Assembly: GCA_036897095.1 (NCBI GenBank)
Contig: JAYMSP010001053.1
Location: 1 to 36,885 of the forward strand
Source of the DNA: Plantago elongata
Taxonomy: Eukaryota > Streptophyta > Magnoliopsida > Lamiales > Plantaginaceae
Direction of reading: 5' to 3'
DNA length: 36,885 nucleotides
Part shown: positions 20,445-30,527 of the stretch, piece by piece
Position numbering within the stretch: the first letter of the stretch is position 1
Layout: each line of letters begins with the position of its first letter
Program-made: the position numbers and the translations under genes
The notes under the pieces: model-generated
Database searches by the model: none
What the model was told of the DNA's origin: nothing
What the model saw: the letters and a program-made list of their open reading frames with translations, nothing else

Positions 20445-21557
20445 GTGTTTTTTACAATTGTGTGGTGGTTCTTAGATATTGTGCATTGTGTCTGATACAA
20501 CCAGGGAATGTTGTGTGAGTAGTTGGATTTGAACAAAAAAAAAAAAGAAAAAGGCTATTTCAGTTCCCTTTGTGTAAACGAATTTGAAATTTCTCAATTC
20601 TGTTAAATGCTACAGCCTACATGGATTTATGATTGATTCACATGTACCATTTTCTTCTGCTACTGCGTGTCTCCATATTATAAATTACACCCAGCCGTTT
20701 AGGCGTTAGTTCTGATAACATGTCACAACCTTTTGTCAGGTGCGTTCTTGAGGGCAGGATAACGCTCACGTACTCTCTTAAGTCTTAAAGAATGTGAGAT
20801 TCGGGGTATTACAAAGACTAACATTTTCGCCTTTTAATTATAATTCATTGCCTAAATTAATGGGGTAGTTAAGGCAAGGCGGCTTCCTTACATTTGCACG
20901 AGGTTTTTAATCACTGAATAAATTAATCAACAAGTACAGTAATGTTCTTAATAATCTGTAGAGACTTAGCAGTACAGTGGTGACTAGTGACTCATTCTGC
21001 TACTTAAAGAATATTTTTTTACAATGGTTACAACTGAATACTGTTGTTTTGAAGTTGCAGATGTATAATTTCGAGTAATTTTTCAATATATTAATCATCT
21101 CAGCAATGGTTGACTACAATCTTTGTACTAAATTATGAGCTTCATTTGTTTAATTATTGTTAATATATCCTCAAGTTGTAATTGTTCTAAACACCTTCAT
21201 TACACTTCTCCATGTCCTATTAATTTGCTAATCACTTCAATTGCTCAGACTCAGTTTGTTTACTGCAACTGGCTGACAATTCGAAGTTTTATTATATAGT
21301 ACATTATTCTTGTTTTTCTTTTAAATTTGTTTTGGGGTTTTTGGGGTTTGATATAGTATATGGTTCACAACTGAGCTGCTACGGAAAGACTATTGAGCAA
21401 TCGTTTTTTTATATATTGACAGTTTAGTGAATCTTTTTTCTCTTCTTTCTTGTTCTTTTTATCTTCGGTAGCCTTAATCTTTCTGACTGTAATATCTGGA
21501 ATCTGGATTTAGCTTTGATCGAGATTTATCATTCATTTCTATTGAGTTTTGAGTAGC
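20445..21557. other. Intergenic DNA between EH1 and the TIFY gene
   Basis: Apart from a possible LTR remnant (listed separately), no feature is recognised. The stretch 21290-21557 is T-rich and presumably holds the promoter and 5' leader of the TIFY gene. Confidence 0.5.
20730..20818 (-). mobile_element. Possible short LTR remnant
   Basis: Read on the minus strand, the sequence starts tgtaataccccgaatctcac, a phrase common at the 5' edge of plant LTRs. After about 85 bases it ends near gttatcagaac, which resembles a mutated tggtatcagagc primer site. It is small and isolated, so the call is tentative. Confidence 0.3.
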
Positions 21558-22923
21558 ATGGCAATGAATTGGTCATTCTCAGATAAGAGTTCTTCTGTAC
21601 CTCAGTACTTATGTTTTCAGCAGCAGGAAGGTGTACCTAAATCAGGATTTGAATCTCTCGTATCGTCTGGATTGTTAAGCATACCGGCTACAAACACTCG
21701 TCGATCCAAACACAGATCACACCGTGCTGGTGTCGTGGAGAAGGTTTGTAACACCTATTAATATTCGTATCATCTAATCAGGAGCTTTCTCCTTTGCATT
21801 CAAGTTTACGATTGTGTATTTTTGATATCTATGCTCTCATTCATTTTGTTGATTTTTGGGGATTCAGATCGCAAGACATGATCGGAAGCATGCTAGAGTT
21901 CGTTATTCTGCAACACAACCTGACAAAGATACAGTCAACACCAAAATGCGGAGAAATATAACAGCTTTGAAATCACTTACCCAGTCTTTTGATACTGCAA
22001 CAGCTTCCAGAAGCTCTATTGTTGGAAGTACTGATTCAAGCAGGTATACAACTATGCAGTACATGAAATAGTATCAGAAAGTTGAGTATAATATCGTGGT
22101 GAAGAATTGATCGTAATAGGCTATATTAATCAATCTCAATTTCTGTTATGCAGGAATAGTACCAAGATCAAGGATCCCGAGTTGACGATCTTCTATAACG
22201 GCTCTGTGTTTGTTTACGACAGAGTTTCCCCTGACAAAGTATGTTTGAACCATCTAGCTAATATATCTCCCGTACTCAATTTTTCTCTAATAGTATCTCT
22301 AATCTTTCTTGTTCTTGGATTTGGTTGAATAGGCTAGTGCTATTATGTTTTTGGCTGGATATGATTCTCCTACAGCTTGTAGTATATCGGTTCCTGCAGT
22401 ACAAGTTCAAAAATCCCAAAATGTTGATGACTTGGTCGCAAGGCAGCCTTATGGCACAATTTTAGATCATGTTTCAAGACAATCAAGTAATTTGTCGCAC
22501 TCTACGCCCACAGTTCAAGTATGCAAAAATGGAGATGGCCTAGTTGTTAGTCATGCCACAAGAATATCAAGTGAGATGTCGCATCCTGATGGAACAACCC
22601 AAGGATCCACAAATGGAGATAGTGTGGCTGTTAGGCTGCCGTATCGCACATCTTCAAGTCATGTTTCTACATTACCAAGAAATATTATGGACAATACGAG
22701 GTCCAGAAAAAGCTGCGATGTGAAAGGGACAACAGGGTGCTTAAACTGTGTTTCAAATCTATCAAGCAGTGTGCCACAAACTGTTGGCAAGTCTAGTGAT
22801 AAAGCAAAAAGGGCAAGAATGAATCCGAGTCCTTTGGATTCTAATGACGACGATGCAGAAAGACCAATAGGAATTTTGGAGTCCTCTTGGAATGTTTTGG
22901 AGCCTCTAAGACAATCTATCTGA
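21558..22923 (+). CDS. TIFY6 (JAZ3/JAZ4)-like ZIM protein with degenerate Jas motif, 345 aa
   Basis: Four exons, 21558-21743, 21868-22043, 22154-22238 and 22333-22923, join in frame to 345 residues. The N-terminus MNWSFSDKSSSVPQYLCF matches the MNWSFS..QFLSF block of the TIFY6 group. SIVGSTDSSR is followed by the ZIM domain, with TIFYNG at 132-137 and continuing through VYDRVSPDKASAIMFLAGYD. JAZ proteins are nuclear jasmonate repressors: ZIM binds NINJA and other JAZ proteins, and Jas binds MYC factors and COI1. Here the Jas position (about 295-317) reads SVPQTVGKSSDKAKRARMN. The expected basic degron and the SLARFLEKRKER helix are missing. Residues about 170-270 hold a three-fold repeat. An in-frame stop at 21543-21545 fixes the start; the MERDF N-terminus of Arabidopsis JAZ3 is absent. 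The gene may be a stable repressor, a decoy or an early relic. Confidence 0.88.
22398..22690 (+). repeat. Three-fold internal repeat in the TIFY gene
   Basis: Copies begin at about 22398, 22508 and 22592. Each starts with VQ or TQ, then has a phrase close to KNGDGLVV or NGDSVAVRLPY, and ends near a Ser-rich stretch (SHVS, SSEMS, SSHVS). They encode the linker between the ZIM domain and the Jas position. Confidence 0.55.
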
Positions 22924-23478
22924 TACAACCAGATCATCTATGCGACCAGGTCCAATCCTAGTTTTTAGTTCAAATTCTTGATTTTAATCAGTTTGTAGTG
23001 ACTTGTAATATACTCCATTTCTTTAGCCTAGGTATTATTATATGATAATATAACAAAGTCCATACATTAATTACTATTCCAAAAGATCTATTTCACCGAG
23101 CCAGGGCGATAGGAATTACATATGCATGAATATTAATTTATTAGTTTTCCAAAACTAGGAATACAACAAGTTATTGGAGCTCTTTGTCATGCCCACTTTA
23201 TCAGCAATTTCTTCCAAACATAATGTTGTAAATACTTCAAAATTTGTCCGCCACGTTTTCATTAATCTGATCATCTTTCATCTTATTTTTAGTTAATTAA
23301 CCTTGTCAAAATTTTCATGTTGTTTTACTATTGGTTATTACTATTTTAGCAAATTTCATTCCGGAAATTGGTTTGGTCGTGTTCTCACGTGAAGAATGAT
23401 CAAGTAGTGCTGATTGAGTTGTTATTGACCTTGTAGAGTTAGTTTATTAACATTACGTAACGTTACTAATCTACCTAG
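22924..23478. other. 3' flank of the TIFY gene, no gene seen
   Basis: AT-rich DNA follows the stop codon. The first about 150 bases are presumably the 3' untranslated region. Nothing else could be supported. Confidence 0.5.
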
Positions 23479-24620
23479 TATATATTTGTGTAGTGATTAT
23501 GATAAATACGCAACAACAATATTATTACTTCATACACAATTCTCATCAGCTTTCATTCTTCACTAAACTAAATTCTTCACTTATTACTTTACCTTTCTAT
23601 TAATTCCTTATTTTAATTTATACCGAAGGGTGCATTTAATTCTAAAAGGATATTTAAGCAATAGACAAATATATATTTGTGTAGCGATTGTGAAAACATA
23701 CACAACAACAACATTATTACTTCATACACAACTCTCAGTAGCTTTCAATTTTCACTAAACTAAATTCTTGGACTATTACTTTACCTTTCTATTGATTCCT
23801 TGTTCCGGTTTATACCGAAGAGTGCATTTAATTCTGAAAGGATATTTGAGCAATAGACGAGTATATATTTGTGTAGTGATTGTGAAAACATACACAACAA
23901 CAACATTATTACTTCATACACAACTCTCAGCAGCTTTCATTCTTCACTAAACTAAATTCTTGGACTATTACTTTATCTTTCTATTAATTCTTTGTTCTGG
24001 TTTATACAGAAGGGTGCATTTAATCCTGAAAGGATGTTTGATCAATAGGTGAGTATATATTTGTGTAGTGATTATGAAAACATACACAACAATAATATTA
24101 TTACTTCATACACAACTCTCAGCAGCTTTCATTCTTCACTAAACTAAATTCTTGGGCTATTACTTTACCTTTCTATTAATTCCTTATACTGGTTTATACC
24201 GAAATGTGCATTTAATTCTCAAAGGATATTTAAGCAATAGACGAGTATATATTTGTGTAGTGATTGTGAAACTTCATACACAACTCTCAACAGCTTTCAT
24301 TCTTCACTAAACTAAATTCTTGGACTATTACTTTACCTTTCTATTGATCCCTTGTTCCGATTTATACCGAAGGGTGCATTTAATTCTGAAAGGATATTTG
24401 AGAAATGGACGAGTGTATATTTGTGTAATGATTATGAAAACATACACAACAACAACTTTATTACTTCATACACAACTCTCAGCAGCTTTCATTCTTCACT
24501 AAACTAAATTTTTTGGCTATTTGATTCCTTGTTGCGGTTTATACCGAAGGGTGCATTTAATTCTGAAAGGATATTTGAGCAATAGACGAGTATTTATTTG
24601 TGTAGTGATTATGAAAACAT
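23479..24620. repeat. Tandem array, ~190-bp monomer, six copies and a partial
   Basis: Monomers start at about 23479, 23669, 23861, 24053, 24244 and 24413, with a truncated seventh from 24590. Each begins gtatatatttgtgtagtgat, includes ttcttcactaaactaaattc and ends around ataccgaagggtgcatttaa and caatagacgag. Copies 5 and 6 have internal deletions (about 23 and 15 bp). The monomers differ by scattered substitutions and have no shared reading frame across all copies. It is a small local satellite. Confidence 0.92.
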
Positions 24621-24815
24621 GGCTGGATTAAACTGAATGAGACTGAACTGAACTAAACTCAATTGAACTGAAATGATTTTAAGTTTAAGAAGCTCGGTTC
24701 TTTTCTATTAAAATTTACTGAACTGAATGGAACTGAAGTAAATATAAATCATAACCAAACAAAATTAAATTAAACTGAATTGAAGTGATTTTAAGTTGAA
24801 GAGAATCGAGCAGTC
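24621..24815. repeat. Degenerate ACTGAA-rich repeats
   Basis: Many actgaa/attgaa hexamers occur. A longer phrase, close to gattttaagttNaagaRaaTcg, occurs twice (about 24677 and 24789) in the same orientation. Probably the decayed end of a repetitive element. Confidence 0.5.
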
Positions 24816-24910
24816 AAAAAGGAAAGGAGAACATCTCTCACAATCACAAACCTGCTGCATTTCGTATCGTTCTATGAACTAACAAATTAAGAAGTGACAC
24901 TTACAAGATC

Positions 24911-24999
24911 ATGTCTTTTGGATGTCATTCCGAAACCAAGAAGCACATCGCCAGTTATCGTGTTACTGCTATCCCCTTGAAATTTTATGATCACCAGGT
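24911..24999 (+). other. Short coding-like exon, unrecognised
   Basis: From ATG at 24911 the frame reads MSFGCHSETKKHIASYRVTA, then IPLKFYDHQ, and reaches a possible donor (cag|gtccaa) at 24999. The frame continues open to 25129 but looks less protein-like there. No downstream exon could be joined and no family is recognised. Confidence 0.25.
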
Positions 25000-25149
25000 C
25001 CAAAATAACCAGCTATGTTGTGTGTGCTATTACTTTACCTTCTTCAATTCAGCCACTAAATCAACGCAAAATATAATTGACTTTTGCTCAAAAACCCCTC
25101 TATTCCTTCATGCGTGCAATACATTGTAAGTTTGTCCCTTTGTTGCGAC

Positions 25150-25385
25150 ATAACACCATGGACCTTAGGTTCGGTTTCATAAAACTAACTGAAAAGTTAG
25201 CTGGTAGTTTAACAGCTAGCTGATAGCTAATCATATAGCCTTTTTTCAACAAGCTAATTTAATCAGCTTGTCAAACCAGCTAGATTTTCAGATAATTTGT
25301 TGAAAAAGTTGTGCGTTCACTTAACGGAATTTTTATTTAAAATAATTTATGGAGCTGAAGTTAGTGGTAAACAAGACCATAATAT
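25150..25385. mobile_element. MITE-like element with agctagct motifs
   Basis: The left part, ggttcggtttcataaaactaact, pairs imperfectly with the inverted right part (aagttagtggtaaacaagacc). The inside holds repeated gctagctgataget-type words in both orientations (gttagctgg, agctagctgat, aaccagctag). This layout is common in small plant MITEs. Exact ends and a target duplication were not resolved. Confidence 0.4.
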
Positions 25386-25417
25386 TTTAAATGTTGTATA
25401 ATGTGAACTCTATGATA

Positions 25418-25653
25418 CTCCCTCTGTTCCGGTTTGGAAGCCCCGCTGACTGGACACACGTTTTATGAAAAAGTGATAAAGTAGGAATAAATGTAATAAA
25501 GTATGAATGTGATTCGAAAAGTAGGAGAAATAGTTGATAAAGTATAAGAGATAATGTATAAAGTATGATAAATTTTTTATTTAAGAAAATTTAACTTTTA
25601 ATTTGGATCAATTTAAAATAAAAATCGGGACTTCTAATTCGAGGTGGAGGGAG
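25418..25653. mobile_element. Stowaway MITE, 236 bp
   Basis: The left end ctccctctgttccggtt and the inverted right end ctccctccacctcgaatt are canonical Stowaway (Tc1/mariner-type) terminal repeats. TA duplications flank it at 25416-25417 and 25654-25655. There is no coding capacity. It lies about 330 bp upstream of the TATA box of the small TIFY gene. Confidence 0.92.
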
Positions 25654-25978
25654 TATATTAGAGCATCATTTATTAGAAAGGAGGAGCTACTTTTCTTATT
25701 TTTATTATTGTAAATATAAGGCTAAGCCATTATCTAGTAGACAAGAACCTTATTGTTATGGGGCGGAAATGTGAAAAACATTAAACGTGTTAGTTTATGA
25801 AACAGAGAATCAACATATGAAGATTGTGCTAGATTCCCAATAGCAGAAGGGCGGTTATACTAATTTGATAAGACAGATATTCTCTGTAATATATTAACAT
25901 CTTATGGGCCAGATCAAACAATTTAGAACAAAGTGAAGGTCTCAGTTGCTAATTCTCATACAAGTACTACCAGTAGCC

Positions 25979-25987
25979 TATAAATAA
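25979..25987 (+). promoter_or_regulatory. TATA box of the small ZIM-only gene
   Basis: The sequence tataaataa is a near-consensus plant TATA box, 106 bases before the ATG at 26093. The leader between them is A-rich and free of competing ATGs in good context. A possible 5'-leader splice acceptor (catcatcag) ends at 26086. Confidence 0.55.
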
Positions 25988-26092
25988 ACAGCTTCAAGAA
26001 AGAAATTCAAGATAGGCAAGTTGGTAGCAGTTTGAATAATTTGGCAGTGTATTATTAGCTGAACCTTTTCTTATTATCATCATCAGGTTTAA

Positions 26093-26484
26093 ATGAGAAA
26101 TGCAGTGGATCCATCTACAGATTCCAGCAACCCTGTTGCTCAAACTCATCCACCTGATAATACAACATCTCCAGCTCCACTGACCATCTTCTATGGTGGT
26201 TCAGTGCATGTCTTCAACAACATTTCTACGGAGAAAGTAAGCCGTCTTATACCTGATATCTATTCTCTTGTTCTTCAACAGGTTTGTAACTTCATATATG
26301 TAAAGTTGTAATTTTGTTCTATTGGTGGATTTAGGCCGAGGCGATTATGACACTGGCGGCTCAAGAAGCTTCTCGTCCAGCTCCAGAGTCTCACGCACCT
26401 ACAGTAATCAGTAACTCTCAATCACACTTGGTTGGTGATAACCAGGATGGTACCTCTGCCGTCGAAGACAAAGGAGCCTCATGA
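26093..26484 (+). CDS. Small ZIM-only TIFY protein, 97 aa
   Basis: Two exons, 26093-26236 (48 codons) and 26335-26484, join across a 98-bp GT-AG intron in phase 0 to give 97 residues. After a polar N-terminus comes the ZIM domain APLTIFYGGSVHVFNNIS, then TEKAEAIMTLAAQEA. The intron falls exactly after the EK of the domain, the same place as in the larger TIFY gene. The tail (SHAPTVISNSQSHLVGD, then an acidic end) has no Jas motif and no EAR motif. The ZIM domain mediates dimerisation with JAZ proteins and NINJA binding, so the product could bind these partners without any degron. The in-frame TAA directly before the ATG and the upstream TATA box support this start. A truncated duplicate that lost downstream exons is the alternative. 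Confidence 0.75.
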
Positions 26485-28156
26485 GCCTGTCATAGCTTTG
26501 CCTGTTTCAATAGTTTAATCCTAAATAGCTAGCTTCTACAAGAACTATGCTATATCTCCCATTCATGAAATGTATTGTCTTTTTTCTCCGTAGGAACACA
26601 GAACAAAATTGTTGCTTGTAAACGCGACCGGGGTTGGATACTTTTTCCAACCGTTACGGTTTCTAATGTGGGTCGCCATCTCTATAACTACATCCATCCA
26701 GATTTTCAGAAACTAAACAAAATTTCAAATTCAAGATTCATCTGTCAGTACTCACGGTATACTCTCATCCCCGACACAAAAACTAGATAGATATATACTA
26801 CTCCTCCCACTCTCTGCAAGACAGCATCACATTAAAAACTATTAATACGCATGTTTAATCATACTCGTGGATACGCGAGCGGCGAGTCAATCTGCGTGTA
26901 GCATTAAACTAATCTACAGTATCTTGTAGAAATTTATCAACCCTACCTAATGGGATCCACAGATAAGATTCTTTCAGCGCTAATAGCCTAATACATCCAC
27001 ATTTCATGGGATTTTACAGCAAATAGCCAAATAAATCAATTAGTTTCCCGACTAAACGGAAAGGATCATTTAATTAATTCATTGCCATTCAACAAATATA
27101 CCCTTTCTGCAACTTCCTAAGCAACTTACTCTCACTGTACTGTCTCTTCATTGCAAATTAGTCCACCCAACCAGTCCGCCATATATCTTCCCTAGATTCT
27201 GAACAAACTCATCTCTTAATCAGTCACTAAATTACACTATTCCCAGATCAAAAGACACTAAGCTCTAATCAATCACTAAATTAGACAAATTAAAGTGCTA
27301 GAGAATATACTCTGAGTCATCGCTCCAAGCCTTGTGTTTTCTTTTTTTCTTTTTTTATTGAAAGCAGCAAGTGAATATGCAGACATGAGAATTATGAACT
27401 GCTTGAAAACTACTCTAAGATGATCCTAAATCTAGATTCCAAAACAGAATTCATTCTCAAATACACAAATTTCATTGCCATAACGGTACACATTTACACT
27501 TGGACACGAAAATTAATGTGCAGTTTGAATATAGTGGGAACAAATGCACTTGTGAATATTTCTAAAAAGGAAATGTAATATTTATAATGGGATATATATA
27601 AATGGAATATATGACATTTGCGGTGGGATTGGAGGAGTGCGTAATAAACTTTGAACTCATGGAACTGCGTGCCTTACCCAGAGACACTGGGAACACAATA
27701 TACCCAAGGTCAGTTAATGAAGGATATACCTTGCTGTTAAATGCAAGTTTATGCCCACAGTCATGACTTCTTTAATCAGCGTTATTGTGTTCTTATGCCT
27801 AATTCTAGCAAGCTCGATTACATTATTTCATTTACTTTATCTTGACTTGTCAATATCCCACCGTGCTAATGCCTTTTAACGCGAGTAGTTCATCAACATA
27901 TTACACAAAACGTAAATTCACATAAGTGGTAGTAACATTATTTTGAAAACGTAAATTCACATAAGTGGTAGTAACATTATTTTGAAGCAAACCGGCCTTT
28001 ACAAACATAATATTCTGTCTGTATTTTGCTTAATACGAGGAGCACACAGCCATTATGGGTATATATAAGGCATCTCAAACCTCTAGTTACAAACATTAGC
28101 CAGCTAGCAAGTAGGAACTGCAAAGAAACTCATCCCTGCTTTCAAACAGGGCATTT
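26485..28156. other. Intergenic DNA between the ZIM-only gene and EH2
   Basis: No gene is recognised. Apart from the 39-bp duplication listed separately, no structure stands out. The interval contains the 3' flanks of two converging genes. Confidence 0.5.
27907..27984. repeat. Perfect 39-bp tandem duplication
   Basis: Two identical units, each starting aaaacgtaaattcacataag and ending attattttg, lie head to tail at 27907-27945 and 27946-27984. The lack of differences implies a recent event. Confidence 0.95.
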
Positions 28157-29696
28157 TTAAAACTGCTTAAGAAAAGAGTAGATGTGCTCATTGATCTCAT
28201 CTGGCCTCTCTTGATTGACAAAGTGAGCCGCACCCTCCAACACCACAACTTCCTGCAGCAACGGCACATCTCTTTGAAACCCACCCTCGTGTATATACTC
28301 TTTCGTCCCTCCCATATGATACGCCAGATCGAGATCCCCCACAACAAATTTTGTTGGCACCTTCACTTGTGCTCCATGCCAAGGCGCATTCAGTTCCCAA
28401 TTCCTGCAAATTCACATGTACATCCCGTAACCACAAGAATTTCATAATTCAAAGCATGAGTTGGATCTCTTTTTTTTTTTCCTTGACAAGTTTTGAACCA
28501 CTTCAATATTCTGGGCCTCATGACAGATTTTAAACAAAAGATTGAACAGTAAATGGAAGCTCTTCCAAATTTGAAGCGCAGAAAATTTCAATTAATTATC
28601 AGAAATCTCTATCCTAGACACCCTTTAGGCTTTAGTCCATAATAACAGACAATAGAAGTAAGCAACCGATAACGTATCGAAAATTCTTGAAACTCCAACC
28701 TACCATAAAACTAAAGTCTATAAGATGGTCTAAATTATTGAAAATGACTGAAGCTGCAACCTATCTTGAAATGAAGAGACTATAGTATGTTCCTTACAGA
28801 TGAAAGGCTCGATAGTAGTTTATCCCACCGGTGAATCCAGTCTGCTCATACTTGCTAACATAATACTTCAAGTCTTGCTCCGTTAACCAAGAAGGCCTAT
28901 CAGCAGAATAATCATATCTTTTACCCTTGGGTAAAAACAAGGGATCAGGTTTACACAAAGCATAGAAACTCTGAAGAACTCTCTCAACACCAACTTCAGC
29001 AAACTCAGCCTCTATATCACCAGGCTCCTACATACAACAATAATCACACACATCTCCATTTTTTTAATTATTATTGAACATGAAATATAGCATTACAATT
29101 ATAATCACACGTCTCCATCAAATTAACAATTTTCTACCGTAAAGACTGCATTTTTATAACACTAATCAAACTGACAATTCTGTAAAAAGTAAAGACTGCA
29201 TTTTAATCCAACTTTTCACCTGAAATCTGCAAATATAATGATCATCACCATACAGAAACCTGCACCCTTGAACAGAATCCATCTTAGGGTTTCTAGGCCA
29301 AAAAGGAACACTGAGATTGACCAAAGCTTTGACCTTATCAGGCCTGTAAAGACAGAGATGCCAAGCTATAATTGCACCCCAGTCATGCCCAACAACAAAC
29401 ACCTTGTCTTCATCCTTAGCAATTGCACCCAGAAGCAATATGAGGTCGCCAACGACCTGATGGGTGCTGAATTTTGATGGGTCGTTTAAGGGAGCTCCGG
29501 TGGTGTCGCCGTAGCCTCTCATGTCCGGCGCCACCGCACGGTAGCCGCGCTCCGCCAGAAAGAGCATCTGGTTGCGCCATGAGTACCAGAGTTCTGGGAA
29601 TCCGTGGAGGAAGAGGACTGTTGGGCCTTGTCCCAGTTCGGCTATGTGGATGTATAGGCCATTGATGGGTATTGATTTATGTTGTATGCTCTCCAT
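28157..29696 (-). CDS. Soluble epoxide hydrolase (EH2), 317 aa
   Basis: Three exons on the minus strand, 29696-29220, 29027-28798 and 28403-28157, join in frame to 317 residues, the usual length for plant soluble epoxide hydrolases. HGFP is at 31-34, nucleophile D105 in GHDWGA, lid Tyr Y154 in HYICRFQ, second lid Tyr in GGINYYRAF, relay Asp in GDLDLAYH and His in GAAHF. Exon boundaries fall at the same points as in EH1 and EH3. An in-frame ATG 63 bases upstream would add 21 residues. I chose 29696 because its MESIQHKSIPING matches the family start and the other copies. With EH3 it forms a head-to-tail pair. All catalytic residues are present. Confidence 0.95.
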
Positions 29697-30527
29697 TTTC
29701 TTCTTGGTGACTGGTGAGGAGTGATGGTTGGGATTTGTTTTGATCAACCATATGTACACGTTTATTGGGTAAAATTGGCTTCACAAGTTTAGTTACTCCA
29801 CTTGACTCTAGATATGGTGACATGATGTCCCAACTTTACCTAACCCAACTACTTTCTTGAGCACTTTATCATCTTTCGTGCATGAATCGGTATATTGCTA
29901 AGTTGATTTGCTCCAGAACATAAAACACTTAACTTTGAATTTTTTTAGATGAATTTTCAAAAAAGTTATTGCAGTTTATTAGTGTGAGTAATATTCTCAA
30001 TTCATTTAAACTCTTAAACTTGACATAAAATTCTAAGGGGCTGATTGATATATAATTTGAATTGACATTTAGATGGATTTTGGTAAAATTGGGTTTATAA
30101 TTGAATTGAAATGGGGTATTTAAAGTGTACTTTGGGACAAATTACTGTTCATCGAGCCAAATGGATCGATTACAATTGTTTCCTAAACAACATATAAAAT
30201 ATTTTACGTTTGACTGTGTTATATTGCAATCCACGTAAATTGTTGAGAAGAACATTACGGGTGGAGCAAATGATGAAGCGAGTGAGATATTGAAAAGTGG
30301 CTTAAAAATTGAATGTAGTGTTTGTAACTCACTGTATCATAAATTTTACCATTACGGAGATAAAGGGATGTTCATTCATTTGTTTTGAGTTGAATTGGAA
30401 CGAGAAAACGTGAAACACACAAACATTATTTTAGTCTTCTCACAAGGAAGATCTTGAAAGGAAACATTATTGAGACGATAATAAGGACTTAAACATGCCT
30501 TCTTTACTTTGCTTTGAAACATGAAAG
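29697..30527. other. Spacer between tandem epoxide hydrolase genes
   Basis: It contains the presumed promoter and leader of EH2 and the 3' flank of EH3. No additional coding or repeat feature is recognised. Confidence 0.5.

Noticed and set aside
23479..24620. CRISPR-like array
   Set aside because: The units are near-identical tandem monomers without unique spacers, and the DNA is from a plant.
26575..26790. Possible Jas-encoding exon downstream of the ZIM-only gene
   Set aside because: The reading contains no SLARFLEKRKER-type sequence in any plus frame and the ZIM-only frame already ends at 26484.
29697..29759. Upstream in-frame ATG extending EH2 by 21 residues
   Set aside because: The added residues have no counterpart in EH1, EH3 or the family start, so the downstream ATG is preferred.
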